A stretch of 64,000 nt of DNA from Pseudomonadota bacterium (GCA_018818835.1 JAHIRD010000082.1:1-64000), one strand, 5' to 3'. Positions 25,643-35,239 are shown, counted from the stretch's first letter. Numbers and translations: made by a program. The notes: generated from the sequence alone by a model not told the origin.

Positions 25643-26638
25643 GTGCAAAAACAGGCTCTGGTCGATCATTATGGGCGTTCATTATCTTATCTTCGTATTT
25701 CAGTCACAGACCGTTGCAATTTGAATTGCCTGTACTGTAAGGGACAAGATATCAGCCCCATGAATTTTCATCCGGCCGAAATACTGAGCTATGAAGAGAT
25801 TCTTCGCCTGGTCCGGATTGGTGCAGGTATGGGTATCACGAAAGTTCGAATCACCGGCGGGGAACCTTTGATGAGAAAAGGGCTTTGTCCCTTTCTTGAA
25901 AAACTTGTGGCCATTCCCGGTATTCTCGATGTATCTATCACCACAAACGGCGTGAAACTGTCAGACTATTTAAAACCCCTCAAAGATTTGGGAATCAAGC
26001 GCCTGAACATCAGCCTGGATTCACTGAACCGTGAAACCTTTGAGCAGATCGCGGGATTAGACAGACTGCACCGGGTCTATGATACAATCATGACAGCCCT
26101 TGATATGGGTTTTTCTCCGATCAAGATCAATATGGTGGCACTCAGGGGCATCAATGACCATGAATTCGGAGATTTCGCACAATTGACCATGCCCCTGCCT
26201 TTGCATATCAGGTTCATCGAATACATGCCCTCGTCGCCTCATATGCTGGACAAAAAAAAGCAGATACTCAGCCCTGAAATAAAACAAAGGCTCCAAAGAC
26301 GTGAGTCTCTGATTCCTGTTTTACCAACCAATAAAAGCGCTGTGTCAGAAACGTTCAGATATAAAAACGCTAAGGGTGATATCGGCTTCATCAGCCCGGT
26401 CAGCAAGCATTTCTGCAAAACATGCAACCGCTTGCGTTTAACCGCTGACGGGAAACTGAGGCCCTGTCTTCTGTCTGACAAATTTGTAGATATAAAGGAC
26501 GCCATGCGCAACGGAAAAGATGATTCATTCATCGGGGAAAAACTAAAACAGGCCGCCGGACTCAAACCGGAATACAGCCTGACCGTCGGCAATCACAACG
26601 TCATGGTCCCCCGACTGATGTCCGCCATCGGAGGATAA
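25643..26638 (+). CDS. moaA: GTP 3',8-cyclase MoaA (radical SAM)
   Basis: A 331-residue protein starting at GTG 25643 (GAGGT six bases upstream). It has both MoaA clusters: the radical-SAM site Cys25-x3-Cys29-x2-Cys32 (DRCNLNCLYC) and the C-terminal substrate-binding site Cys258-x2-Cys261-x13-Cys275. ITGGEPLMRKG and the C-terminal double Gly (SAIGG) required for activity are present. It converts GTP to 3',8-cyclo-GTP, the first step of molybdopterin synthesis. It is followed 23 bp later by tatA. A moaA next to a molybdoenzyme operon suggests local supply of cofactor; moaC and moaD/E are not in the window. Confidence 0.95.
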   Translation: MQKQALVDHYGRSLSYLRISVTDRCNLNCLYCKGQDISPMNFHPAEILSYEEILRLVRIGAGMGITKVRITGGEPLMRKGLCPFLEKLVAIPGILDVSITTNGVKLSDYLKPLKDLGIKRLNISLDSLNRETFEQIAGLDRLHRVYDTIMTALDMGFSPIKINMVALRGINDHEFGDFAQLTMPLPLHIRFIEYMPSSPHMLDKKKQILSPEIKQRLQRRESLIPVLPTNKSAVSETFRYKNAKGDIGFISPVSKHFCKTCNRLRLTADGKLRPCLLSDKFVDIKDAMRNGKDDSFIGEKLKQAAGLKPEYSLTVGNHNVMVPRLMSAIGG

Positions 26639-26661
26639 GTTAACGGATAAAGGAGGCATAT

Positions 26662-26841
26662 ATGTTCGGATTAGGTGTAACAGAACTCGCCATCATTCTG
26701 GTCCTCGTGCTGATTATCTTTGGAGCCGGAAAACTCCCTGAATTAGGATCAGGCATCGGGACAGGTATAAAAAACTTCAAAAAAGGAATCTCTGAAGAAA
26801 AACGTGACCATGACGCCTGTCTGACAGATGAAAAACAGTGA
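26662..26841 (+). CDS. tatA: Sec-independent translocase subunit TatA
   Basis: A 59-residue protein beginning [20 protein letters not shown]. It has a short periplasmic N-terminus with the conserved Glu8, one TM helix, the [10 protein letters not shown] hinge, and an amphipathic helix ([16 protein letters not shown]) with a short charged tail. This is a complete minimal TatA/E, the pore-forming subunit for export of folded proteins. A perfect AAGGAGG lies ahead of the ATG. Its position beside moaA and opposite a Tat-dependent molybdoenzyme and Rieske protein suggests a dedicated extra TatA; no tatC is visible here. Confidence 0.93.
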   Translation: MFGLGVTELAIILVLVLIIFGAGKLPELGSGIGTGIKNFKKGISEEKRDHDACLTDEKQ

Positions 26842-26934
26842 ATCCCACGGACAGATTCTGTACCTATCATAAATAACCCTATTAGAACGGATCCGGGGAA
26901 CCTTTTCATTCACCATCAAGCAAGGGGAAATACT

Positions 26935-28446
26935 ATGATTTCACGATCGGAACTGAATGTACTGATGGATAGAGAACCAAAGTTTGATGATATCATGATC
27001 AGCTTTCGGGCCATCGCAAAACAACCTAAGGGGATTAACAAAGAACTCAAACAGGTGATTGCCATCGCCAGAAAATTCAATGAAGAAGTGATCCGTCCCG
27101 GAAGTCTGGCCCTGGACCGAAAAATGCACGAGACACCGGACCACCTTGCTTGGGACTATGTTAGGGAGGCGAACAAACGGGGGTTTTACACCATGTTTAT
27201 TCCCAAAATGTTCGGAGGCGAAGGTTACAGCCTTACCGCTGTTGCCTATTTTCTTGAAGAGCTGTCATCCTCCTGCGGAGCTGTGGCCAATATTGTGGGG
27301 GTGCATTATCTGGGCATCGTCATGATGTTTTCATCATGGAACTTAAAGATATGCAATCGAATCTGTGCGGACGTGATCAAAGGCCAAAAAAACGGGGAAC
27401 CCTGTCTTCTCAGCCTGGCCATGACCGAACCCGACGCCGGCACCGACTCCCAGAATGTTGAATTCATGGATACCGGAAGTCTGGCCTGCCATGCCCAAAA
27501 GGTCAAGGGAGGCTACAAGGTCACGGGCAACAAAATTTTCATTTCCATGGGCCATATGTCAACCTGGCATATTGTCCACGCCTACACCGATTTAAAAAGA
27601 GGCTCGGACAACACAGTGATGCTGGCCGTCAAAAAAGGAACCCAGGGGTTTTCATTTGGAAAGAAAGAAAAAAAAATGGGTCAAAAGGCCTGCCCTGCCA
27701 GTGAGCTGATCTTCAAAGACTGCGTCATACCCGACGAAAACGTATGCTTTAGTAAAGAAGATATGGCCAAATTGAAGCGCCGGGTCAAAGACACCAATGC
27801 CCAGGTTTTCGCATACATCTGGGCTGCATCCCGAACCAGCGTGGGTGCCTTTGGTGTGGGTACTGCCCGGGCCGCCTTTGAAGAAGCTTTAGATTACGCC
27901 ACGAAAACCATGATCGACGGTCAACGGCTTGTCGATCACGAATGGTGCCAAAGCCTTCTGGGGGATATGTATAAAAATGTTCTCCTGTCTCGCCTGGCCT
28001 ATACCGAAGCAGGCTATGCCAACGGATTGCACGGCATCTGGATGGTCATGAACGTAAAACCCATGTATTTAATGAACAGGTATTTGCCCAAGGCACTGAT
28101 AAGCTGGTTTATGAAACCCTTTCTCAATCTTGGCCTGACCACGACTGTTTTCCGCAAAATTTGTTTTGATATGCAGAGTGATGATGCTGTCAATCGCGTG
28201 GATGGCTGGGGATCGTTCGCCAAGGTCGTGGGTACTGACGCAGGTATTCAGAATGCCCGGCTTGCCATGGAAATCATGGGCCATGCCGGTGTGCGACAGG
28301 ACCGGCGTGTGGAAAAAATTCTCCGTGATTCCAAGTTATTCCAGATTTATGAAGGCACCAATGAGATAAACCGGCTGAATCTGTTCAAACGGCTGGTGGC
28401 AAAAGCGCTGCCACAGACCGAGGTTTTTTCGGAAACCAACCCATGA
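26935..28446 (+). CDS. Acyl-CoA dehydrogenase (catalytic partner of a tandem pair)
   Basis: A 503-residue flavoprotein with all acyl-CoA dehydrogenase landmarks: 'MTEPDAGTDSQNVEF' (first signature), 'GNKIFISMGHMSTWHIV' for FAD binding, 'GFSFGKKEKKMGQKACPASELIF', and IYEGTNEINR with the catalytic base Glu473. It is about 100 residues longer than a standard dehydrogenase because of an insert around 330-400 (WMVMNVKPMYLMNRYLP) and an N-terminal extension. It introduces a 2,3-double bond into an acyl-CoA in the cytoplasm, passing electrons to ETF. It is followed 36 bp later by a second, non-canonical dehydrogenase. Confidence 0.92.
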   Translation: MISRSELNVLMDREPKFDDIMISFRAIAKQPKGINKELKQVIAIARKFNEEVIRPGSLALDRKMHETPDHLAWDYVREANKRGFYTMFIPKMFGGEGYSLTAVAYFLEELSSSCGAVANIVGVHYLGIVMMFSSWNLKICNRICADVIKGQKNGEPCLLSLAMTEPDAGTDSQNVEFMDTGSLACHAQKVKGGYKVTGNKIFISMGHMSTWHIVHAYTDLKRGSDNTVMLAVKKGTQGFSFGKKEKKMGQKACPASELIFKDCVIPDENVCFSKEDMAKLKRRVKDTNAQVFAYIWAASRTSVGAFGVGTARAAFEEALDYATKTMIDGQRLVDHEWCQSLLGDMYKNVLLSRLAYTEAGYANGLHGIWMVMNVKPMYLMNRYLPKALISWFMKPFLNLGLTTTVFRKICFDMQSDDAVNRVDGWGSFAKVVGTDAGIQNARLAMEIMGHAGVRQDRRVEKILRDSKLFQIYEGTNEINRLNLFKRLVAKALPQTEVFSETNP

Positions 28447-28482
28447 TAAACACTTTATGATCTTTCAGGGGAGATGAATACC

Positions 28483-29604
28483 ATGACCGAATCTGCACAT
28501 AAAGAAATAAAAATGATAGAAAAAGCCGCACGGGAGTTCTCAAAGAAGGTGCTCGCACCGGAACGGGAGGAAAATGACGCCTTTCCCTTCGGGCCCTTTT
28601 TCAACACGGCACTTGAAAAAGCCTATGGGCTTGACTTTTTCCACCTGAACCTCCCCGAAAACTTAGGGGGCATGGGCCAAAGCATCCGGGCCTTGTGCAG
28701 GGTGATGGACCAGATCTGCCGGGAAGACAGCAGCCTGGGGGGAATCATTTTCACCAACACCCTGTCCCAATCCATCCTACTTGAGACGGGAAGTGAATCC
28801 CGACTCCAATCCCTGGCCGAAAAAGCCACCGGAGTCTTTGATTTTATCGTGGCCTTTCCATCCCTTACCAATCCCCATGACTTGACCGATCTGCCCAAAG
28901 CCCAAGTCAAAAACGATGTCTTTACACTGTCCGGGCACCTGGATTATCTGGTTCTCGGCGGCATGGCCAAACAGGCGATCATTCCGGCCTGCATCGATGG
29001 AAACAAAGAGTACTCTTTGTTTCTCGTTAATCTGGACAGCCCGGACGTGGTACGAAGCGAGCCCATCATGAGCCATGGGCTTCATGCCTGTCCTGCAGTG
29101 GATGTGACCTTTTCCTTTGCGGAAGGATTTCTTCTGGGCGAAGCGGGAAAGGGCGACGGCTATTTCACCAAGGCTTCGGAAACCATGCAACTCGCGGCCT
29201 CGGCCATGTTGCTGGGTGTGATGAAAGGATCCTGGGACGAGGCCATGTCCTATTGCGGGTCCCGTGTCCAGGGCGGCCGAAAACTCAAGGACTGGTCCAC
29301 CATGCAGATGAAGCTTGCGGACATGGTCATCCAGGTTCATGTGGCGGATATGCTGGTGGAAAGGGCCTGTCAAGCCGTGGAAAACCAGGAAAAAGACTGG
29401 CAGAATCTGGTCAAGGCCGCAGCCTTCCACATCCAGAGTGCAGCCACCCAGCTGGTTACCGAGGGTATCCAGGCTTTAGGCGGTGTGGGCTACATGAAAG
29501 ACTTCGGCCAGGAAAAACGATTCCGGGACGCCGGACAAATCCAAACCATGCTCGGTCACACCCATATCAAAAAACTGAGGTTCATTAAGCAGTTTCTCAA
29601 TTAA
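28483..29604 (+). CDS. Acyl-CoA dehydrogenase-like protein lacking the catalytic glutamate
   Basis: About 373 residues from ATG 28483; the ATG at 28474 abuts the GGGGAG site. The fold is that of an acyl-CoA dehydrogenase: an N-terminal helical domain (PENLGGMGQS), a reduced middle beta domain, and C-terminal 'EGIQALGGVGYMKDFGQEKRFRDAG'. The usual I-Y-E-G-T segment is replaced by QTMLGHTHIKK, so the C-terminal catalytic Glu is missing, and the first signature (MTEPDAGSD) is also absent. It is probably the non-catalytic half of a heteromeric enzyme with 26935, as in the alpha2-beta2 FadE pairs used for steroid side-chain degradation in actinobacteria (family knowledge). That comparison is by architecture only. 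Confidence 0.85.
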   Translation: MTESAHKEIKMIEKAAREFSKKVLAPEREENDAFPFGPFFNTALEKAYGLDFFHLNLPENLGGMGQSIRALCRVMDQICREDSSLGGIIFTNTLSQSILLETGSESRLQSLAEKATGVFDFIVAFPSLTNPHDLTDLPKAQVKNDVFTLSGHLDYLVLGGMAKQAIIPACIDGNKEYSLFLVNLDSPDVVRSEPIMSHGLHACPAVDVTFSFAEGFLLGEAGKGDGYFTKASETMQLAASAMLLGVMKGSWDEAMSYCGSRVQGGRKLKDWSTMQMKLADMVIQVHVADMLVERACQAVENQEKDWQNLVKAAAFHIQSAATQLVTEGIQALGGVGYMKDFGQEKRFRDAGQIQTMLGHTHIKKLRFIKQFLN

Positions 29605-29626
29605 TGACACGACGCATCGTGATGTG

Positions 29627-29805
29627 TTAAATCATCTGCGCTATCAGAGGCCAGGGATGAGCTTCTTCAAGCTCAAAGGCAAGTTCAATCAGCCGTTTTT
29701 CCCTAAACGATCTCGCAATAATAGGGTCTTTCAACTCTATTCGTATGCCCAGATTTTTACCAGCATTATGAGAAGTGGCTGACCGCCGGAGGGAATTTCT
29801 TCATT
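29627..29805 (-). pseudogene. Possible gene remnant (open frame without start)
   Basis: A minus-strand frame ending at TAA 29627-29629 reads ...NAGKNLGIRIELKDPIIA then RSFREKRLIELAFELEEAHP and so on. Its composition and charged helix look like genuine protein, reminiscent of an amidase C-terminus, but it has no start codon and is closed upstream by a stop. I regard it as a decayed fragment left between the dehydrogenase pair and the next gene. Confidence 0.3.
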
Positions 29806-29895
29806 AAATTAATATTGTAAAAAAAACATTTACAGGATAGAAGTTTAATCATCAAAATAAATAGCGTTTTTTTATTCACAACCCGGAGAACGACC

Positions 29896-32800
29896 ATGAA
29901 AAAATGCCTTTTGCCCCTCCTTGTGCTCTCTATTCTGTTTCTGTCAAACTGCAGGGGCAGTTCCACACCACCCTGTTCAAAACCAACGCCGACTCAATGT
30001 CTTGACGATTCATACTGCACGGATTGCGAACAACGGGGTGTCGATATCGAAACGATTTGTGCACCTGTGTTACAAGCTCATTTCAACGCAAGCAAAAGGG
30101 AGCTTGCTCTTGTTCCCGAACTGTCCGGTTCCGAGGAGACCCTGAGGGATAGGTATAATGTATCTTATGCTGATCAACCCTATCTGTTTATGCCTGTTTC
30201 CGTTACGCCTGCAACCTATTACATGCGAAACGCCAAATTCAATCTCATCACAATCAACGATAAGCTTCTTGCAACCACAACATTGCACCCCCTTTTGCCT
30301 GAGCTTGAATTCAATCCGGCCACCATACCGTCGGGTTTATCCATACCCACATCCAAGGGCGTTTCAAAATTAGCTCAGCTGCCCTTTCCCATCACCCAGG
30401 ACCAGACAGACTTCACGTTCCAAGGCATGAGTTACACCATGGATATGCTCCAAAGTTACTATGATAACCTGTACACCGGCAAGGTCGCTGCCTGGAATGA
30501 AAACGGAGATAAGGTCGAATCCTGTGAAGAATACGCCTATGAAAAATTCTATGATTTTTCATTGTTCAAGGATTTCATGGCCCTCCATGAAGATGAGCCC
30601 TTACGGGTTGTGGAATATGCCTACAGGGGATCTGCCCTGGATCAAAACGGCATTTATATCACGGATGACAACCAGGACGATCCCGGCGCCATCGGCACCC
30701 AATGCATGACGCATTTGGCATCAAGCCTGAATGGTGGAACCGGCTATGATTTCATGAAACGGCGAGGCGGTGACCCCCAGTCCATATTCACGGAAATGGC
30801 CATCTATTACAATAAGTTTGTTCAAGGAGTGGACCCCAATGCCCTCCACGGAATTTCACATTTCGAACAAAGGCCTTCACCGAACATAAGCACTGACATT
30901 TTTTCGGATCTTATATTTTCAAAAAATCTGCCCACGATGTCCTGTGTGGGAGGGCTTGACCATTGCGTCATCACGGAAAACAGAAATTTTATGCCTAAAA
31001 ACTTTTTTGTGGAAGTGCTTGGCCATATCAGCAAAACAAACACGGACCGGACCAAGGGCATCGTCTTGACCGATACCGGTTTATTGGACCTCATCGGCAC
31101 ACCCGAGATGAGCTATGCCATGGATTGCTACAACAACAATTTCGAATTTCATTTTCTCATGCTTAAATCAGCCCAACGATTATATTCCACGAGCACAGCT
31201 CTGAAAAACAAACTCCTGGAATTCAAACTCCTCAGAAAACACCTGATCCAGCTGATGGCCGAACGGACCCGCTACGAGAACTTTTCGATTATCTTACAGT
31301 CCAGGCCCACACAAAGAATTCTGAACAATTCCGAAACCCTTCCCCCTTCGGAAAAAGACTACGCAGCCATGAAAGTTGATGAGTACATCACCACTCCGGC
31401 TGCATCCAAATCACAGGCCGGGTCAAAAGCCATTGGGATTGATGATTTCGATATTATTGATATCATTGATGATATTATCCCCATCACAAGCATTTTAAAG
31501 AACATTGACGATCAGATCCAGGCGGTCCTGATCGATGCCCGGGAAAAAGGATGTCTTGACCTGGACATTTCAGCGGCCGATCTTGATTTCGGCTCTGCAC
31601 AAGATGGTCAAATTACGCACAATTATGCGACATTAAACACATTTTCCTACCCCAACTCTTACACCGATGAAACCATCGACTTTCTATACGACAAAGCCCT
31701 GTGTGACTGGATACCGGAGATGTTGACCGAAACTGTCATCACCCTGATCCCGGATGTCTATTACGAAAATGTGTATGCAGACTGTATGCGGATCACCGGC
31801 GGTGATTTTCAGACCATGGACGTGGATAATTTCAGGTTCCGGTTTCCCTCACAGTGCGGGCCCCTCTTCCTCTTCAATATTTTTAATCCCAACACATTCA
31901 ACGATTACACGGAAAACACTTTGACCTTCCACCAATTCGAAAGCCTCATCAAAAAATATCCCGAGGCCATTCTGGATTGTGATGATATTATCCAGGCCAA
32001 AGCCAAAAAGGCACTGGCCGACGCGGATATGAACTATTACGACCCTGTCACCGGACGGGTTATGATGAGCAAGTCACGATCCTATTACGACAGTATCGGG
32101 GGTCAGTATGCCAACCTTGAATTCGGTTACGCCATGGGCTGGCTTTACGAGGGGTACGACGACATTGCAGCCATTACGACCCTGGATATTGCCAACAGGG
32201 ATTTTGTCTGTGAAAAAACAGGGTTCTTTGCCTTTGGGAACTATTTTGCAGGGGGCTCATACCTGGGGCATGATTTCACCCTCTGCTCGGCAGGGTCCTA
32301 TTCAAGCAACAAGACATCCGGAGCATCACGGCCTGTTCCCCCGACCCTTGCCGACTCGAAGATCGAAGATAAAATCAACAGCGATATCAATGCTGTGGCC
32401 GCGGAAACAGAGGTTTCCACAACCTATTTCATGTTCATTAAAAACGAAAAGATGACCTTCACCTATGAAAACGACCAACTCGTCCAGACGCCCTATAAAA
32501 CAACCCACAGCCAGCCGTTTTCAGGAGACACAGGAGACTACCAGAGCCCTGACCCTGAAGTCCAGATGCTTTACCTGGATGCAGAGAAAACCATTCCCAT
32601 CTGCGGTTTCATTTCCATCAGGGTTCGGGGATCGGTCACCGGGGATATTGATGCGGACACGATTGTCAACACGGATAAACAGACGCTGTATGTGAATGAT
32701 GGATGTAAAACCATGAATTTTGCTTTCACGCCCTACATGGACTTTGACGCATTTGCCCAGGCCAGCATAACAGCGGGCATTTCAGGAGTTGCAAGCATCA

Positions 32801-33165
32801 GTGCCGGAGTGGACATAGGCCTTAAATTCATCGGCATTAGCTTCCCCTATTCCACACAGCTTTCCATCACCCAGGGGAACGGCACAGCCGATGACAGGCC
32901 CTTTAACTATGATATTTTCGTAAATGTTTACAACAACCTGGACCAGAACCTCACCCTATTGTCAGGATATTTTGGTGCCTTTGTCAAAGTCGAGTATCTC
33001 TTTGGTTCCGATACTTACCGGCAGACCTTGTTTTCCTGGGATGGAATCAAATTCGGGGGGAATGTGGACCGGGTGGGCCAGAACATCGATGACGTGATCA
33101 CGCCCTTGGCTGTTCCGGTGAAGGCCCTCTACGGATTGTCGGAGAGTCTTTATGACGAGTATTGA
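29896..33165 (+). CDS. Very large lipoprotein of unknown function
   Basis: A 1089-residue protein with a lipoprotein signal (MKKCLLPLLVLSILFLSNC, lipobox LSNC at about 16-19) followed by a Cys-rich segment (CSKP...CLDD..CTDC..C). The body is rich in Tyr, Asp and Asn with scattered Cys and no low-complexity linkers. A mid-region is strongly acidic (IDDFDIIDIIDDIIPI, about 515-530). The last ~230 residues look like beta-rich structure with a 'QASITAGISGVASISAGVDIG' strand pair. I recognise no family or catalytic motif. It is monocistronic, with short repeats on both sides. An outer-membrane or surface location is likely from the lipobox. Confidence 0.75.
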   Translation: MKKCLLPLLVLSILFLSNCRGSSTPPCSKPTPTQCLDDSYCTDCEQRGVDIETICAPVLQAHFNASKRELALVPELSGSEETLRDRYNVSYADQPYLFMPVSVTPATYYMRNAKFNLITINDKLLATTTLHPLLPELEFNPATIPSGLSIPTSKGVSKLAQLPFPITQDQTDFTFQGMSYTMDMLQSYYDNLYTGKVAAWNENGDKVESCEEYAYEKFYDFSLFKDFMALHEDEPLRVVEYAYRGSALDQNGIYITDDNQDDPGAIGTQCMTHLASSLNGGTGYDFMKRRGGDPQSIFTEMAIYYNKFVQGVDPNALHGISHFEQRPSPNISTDIFSDLIFSKNLPTMSCVGGLDHCVITENRNFMPKNFFVEVLGHISKTNTDRTKGIVLTDTGLLDLIGTPEMSYAMDCYNNNFEFHFLMLKSAQRLYSTSTALKNKLLEFKLLRKHLIQLMAERTRYENFSIILQSRPTQRILNNSETLPPSEKDYAAMKVDEYITTPAASKSQAGSKAIGIDDFDIIDIIDDIIPITSILKNIDDQIQAVLIDAREKGCLDLDISAADLDFGSAQDGQITHNYATLNTFSYPNSYTDETIDFLYDKALCDWIPEMLTETVITLIPDVYYENVYADCMRITGGDFQTMDVDNFRFRFPSQCGPLFLFNIFNPNTFNDYTENTLTFHQFESLIKKYPEAILDCDDIIQAKAKKALADADMNYYDPVTGRVMMSKSRSYYDSIGGQYANLEFGYAMGWLYEGYDDIAAITTLDIANRDFVCEKTGFFAFGNYFAGGSYLGHDFTLCSAGSYSSNKTSGASRPVPPTLADSKIEDKINSDINAVAAETEVSTTYFMFIKNEKMTFTYENDQLVQTPYKTTHSQPFSGDTGDYQSPDPEVQMLYLDAEKTIPICGFISIRVRGSVTGDIDADTIVNTDKQTLYVNDGCKTMNFAFTPYMDFDAFAQASITAGISGVASISAGVDIGLKFIGISFPYSTQLSITQGNGTADDRPFNYDIFVNVYNNLDQNLTLLSGYFGAFVKVEYLFGSDTYRQTLFSWDGIKFGGNVDRVGQNIDDVITPLAVPVKALYGLSESLYDEY

Positions 33166-33661
33166 AAAAGTCTGATCCGGCTTATATGCATTTGATGGGA
33201 TAATCGAAATTGAACTCGAAACTGTGAAAGAAGACTTCGCGGTCTATGGATTTAAGCGAGTCAATTTCGATTTCGATAGCGATCCCGAAGGAACGTAACC
33301 CAACAAACCGATGCACTGGACGCTCATTCTTCACGCCAGTGTTCCTATACCCTTGCCATACACCCATTCCGGTTTTCTGGTCAAATTCAAGCGTGTGGAA
33401 TCGCCCATTAATTTGTTTGATTTTTTTAACATTTGTATATAAACCCTTAGGCCTGTGTGCTGATACCTAATCTTCCCGGATGCACAAATTCAAAACAAGC
33501 TTAGAATGAAAAATAACGGCATGATATTTGCTATTCATGAAAAGCATTCATGTATCAGCACAACGATCTTCATTGCTTTAAAGAAGGTCTATAGAGTGAT
33601 TCAATATTTTAAAAAACAATCAACAGAATAATGTATAATATAGCCATAAAGAGGCCGCAAA
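33166..33661. other. Intergenic region before the sulfotransferase-like gene
   Basis: No supported gene. The stretch 33200-33370 carries repeated AATTTCGATTTCGATAGCGA-type sequence that also yields a 61-codon minus frame, which I take as a dispersed non-coding repeat. The last ~150 bp are very AT-rich and probably contain the promoter of the following gene set; AGAGG precedes the ATG at 33662. Confidence 0.5.
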
Positions 33662-34405
33662 ATGACGATAAAAATAATCGGTGCAGGATATGGACGAACA
33701 GGCACCATGTCAACACAGGTGGCCCTGAACAACCTGGGATTTCCCTGTTATCATATGGTCGAAGTTATCAAGAATAAAGCCAATAGAAAACATGTTGATT
33801 TCTGGTTGAATGTATCGCGATCAAATAAAGGAACACAGCATGACTGGCAGGATGTATTTGCCAACTATAGCGCCACCATAGATAATCCCGGCGCCTGTGT
33901 ATGGCAGGAATTGATGGAAGCCTACCCCGAGGCTAAGATCCTTTTGACACTCCATCCCAAAGGCGCTGATGCCTGGTACGAAAGCACCATGGATACCATT
34001 TATTTTTCCGAAAACAAATGGCAGTTCAAAGTACTTGCATTTTTTTCACCCTTTGCCCGGAGGCTTGGAGAAATTACCCACCGATTAGTCTGGCAGCGCA
34101 ACCATAAGGGGACGATGAAAAATCGCGATTTGGCCATTGAAGACTATCACAATCATATTGAGGAAATAAAGTCCAAGGTCACACCGGAAAAGCTGTTAAT
34201 CTTTTCTGCTGATCAGGGCTGGGGCCCTCTCTGCACGTTCCTGGGTGTTGACGTTCCGGCAACGGATTTCCCCAATGAAAATGATCGGAGTCAAATCAAA
34301 AGAATGAACACAGGCATGATAATTGCTGCATATCTTATACTTATCACAGGTGTTGCTGGCATTGTCTCTTTGGCCGGTTCAGTTGGTTTGTTTTTGGGAC
34401 AGTGA
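33662..34405 (+). CDS. Sulfotransferase-family protein with C-terminal membrane helix
   Basis: A 247-residue protein. IIGAGYGRTGTMSTQVALN (5-23) is the PAPS 5'-phosphosulfate loop form found in the Sulfotransfer_4 family, followed by 'LGFPCYHMVEV', 'PEAKILLTLHPKGADAWYES' (the 3'-phosphate loop region, with His-Pro where Arg-Asp is common) and 'LLIFSADQGWGPLCTFLG'. The last ~25 residues are a hydrophobic helix (MIIAAYLILITGVAGIVSLAG), so the enzyme would be membrane-anchored by its C-terminus. Family members transfer sulfuryl groups, but many remain uncharacterised. It is the first gene of a plus-strand set leading to a KAS III-like enzyme. Confidence 0.8.
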   Translation: MTIKIIGAGYGRTGTMSTQVALNNLGFPCYHMVEVIKNKANRKHVDFWLNVSRSNKGTQHDWQDVFANYSATIDNPGACVWQELMEAYPEAKILLTLHPKGADAWYESTMDTIYFSENKWQFKVLAFFSPFARRLGEITHRLVWQRNHKGTMKNRDLAIEDYHNHIEEIKSKVTPEKLLIFSADQGWGPLCTFLGVDVPATDFPNENDRSQIKRMNTGMIIAAYLILITGVAGIVSLAGSVGLFLGQ

Positions 34406-34594
34406 TATCAGTGAAATAGGCCTCTAAACAGGTTTACTGCAAGCCCATATGTCTCGATACACATGAGACACGCGAGACAGTTTGTATATCACTTTGTCAT
34501 TTAAAGACTATAAATATTCTAAGCAGGCTTGAAATTGATCCTGCATTATTCTTTTCCTCAAGGTAAAAATTTATTTTAAAACAATGGAGGACAT

Positions 34595-35239
34595 GTGACA
34601 AAAAATTACGATATATCGACCATTCCTGGTCTTATTCGAACAGAAAATGTTGAGTTGGACGAAATGCAGGAAATGTGCATGGAAATGACACATGCGGTTT
34701 ATCCCCATGATAAAATTTATGGCCAATTTTGTTCCATAGAGGAATATATCGACTGCCCACCTGAAGTCGTCTTCGACTATCTTGCTGATACAAAAAATCT
34801 TGGAGAATGGACTTACAGCACAAGGGATATGAAAAAAACTGATTGCCACAATACCATGGTCTTTAATGACGCCATTGGCGGTATCACGGACTGTTACTGT
34901 AAAACAATCGCAAACAAAGACGCCATGACCGTGGACTATCATTGCGCCTGGGACCAGGGCGATCACCTGTGGATGATCTATCTGATACGCGTCATCCCGG
35001 CCCAGCTGGTATTCAACAAACCCGGGTCTGTGGTGCTATGGACAAATTGCCACCATCCTTTTTATGACCATAACCCCTTTCCTGAAAAAGCCCCGAAAGA
35101 ACGTGAGGGCTGGGTGGGTGATGCCTGGAATATGTTCTATGCCGGACATACCATTGAAATGCAGAATTTGAAAAAAATACTTGAGTTCAGATATAAACGG
35201 GATATTTGCGAATTGCAGGGAAAGAAGGCAAAATCATGA
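34595..35239 (+). CDS. SRPBCC/START-like ligand-binding protein
   Basis: A 214-residue protein starting at GTG 34595 (GGAGG upstream; the overlapping ATG leads straight to a stop). The 'IEEYIDCPPEVVFDYLADTKNLGEWT' segment is the classic opening strand and helix of the SRPBCC fold, with following strands (TMVFNDAIGGITDC, MTVDYHCAWDQGDHLW) and the C-terminal helix 'EMQNLKKILEFRYKR'. Proteins of this fold bind or cyclise hydrophobic intermediates, for example polyketide cyclases. Its stop overlaps the start of the KAS III-like gene by four bases (ATGA), which implies coordinate function. An N-terminal His- and Cys-bearing stretch could bind metal, but this is not certain. Confidence 0.72.
   Translation: MTKNYDISTIPGLIRTENVELDEMQEMCMEMTHAVYPHDKIYGQFCSIEEYIDCPPEVVFDYLADTKNLGEWTYSTRDMKKTDCHNTMVFNDAIGGITDCYCKTIANKDAMTVDYHCAWDQGDHLWMIYLIRVIPAQLVFNKPGSVVLWTNCHHPFYDHNPFPEKAPKEREGWVGDAWNMFYAGHTIEMQNLKKILEFRYKRDICELQGKKAKS

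Noticed and set aside
33182-33470. Small frames on both strands (61 and 74 codons)
   Set aside because: Built on an ATTTCGATTTCGAT-type repetitive stretch, no ribosome binding site, no family.
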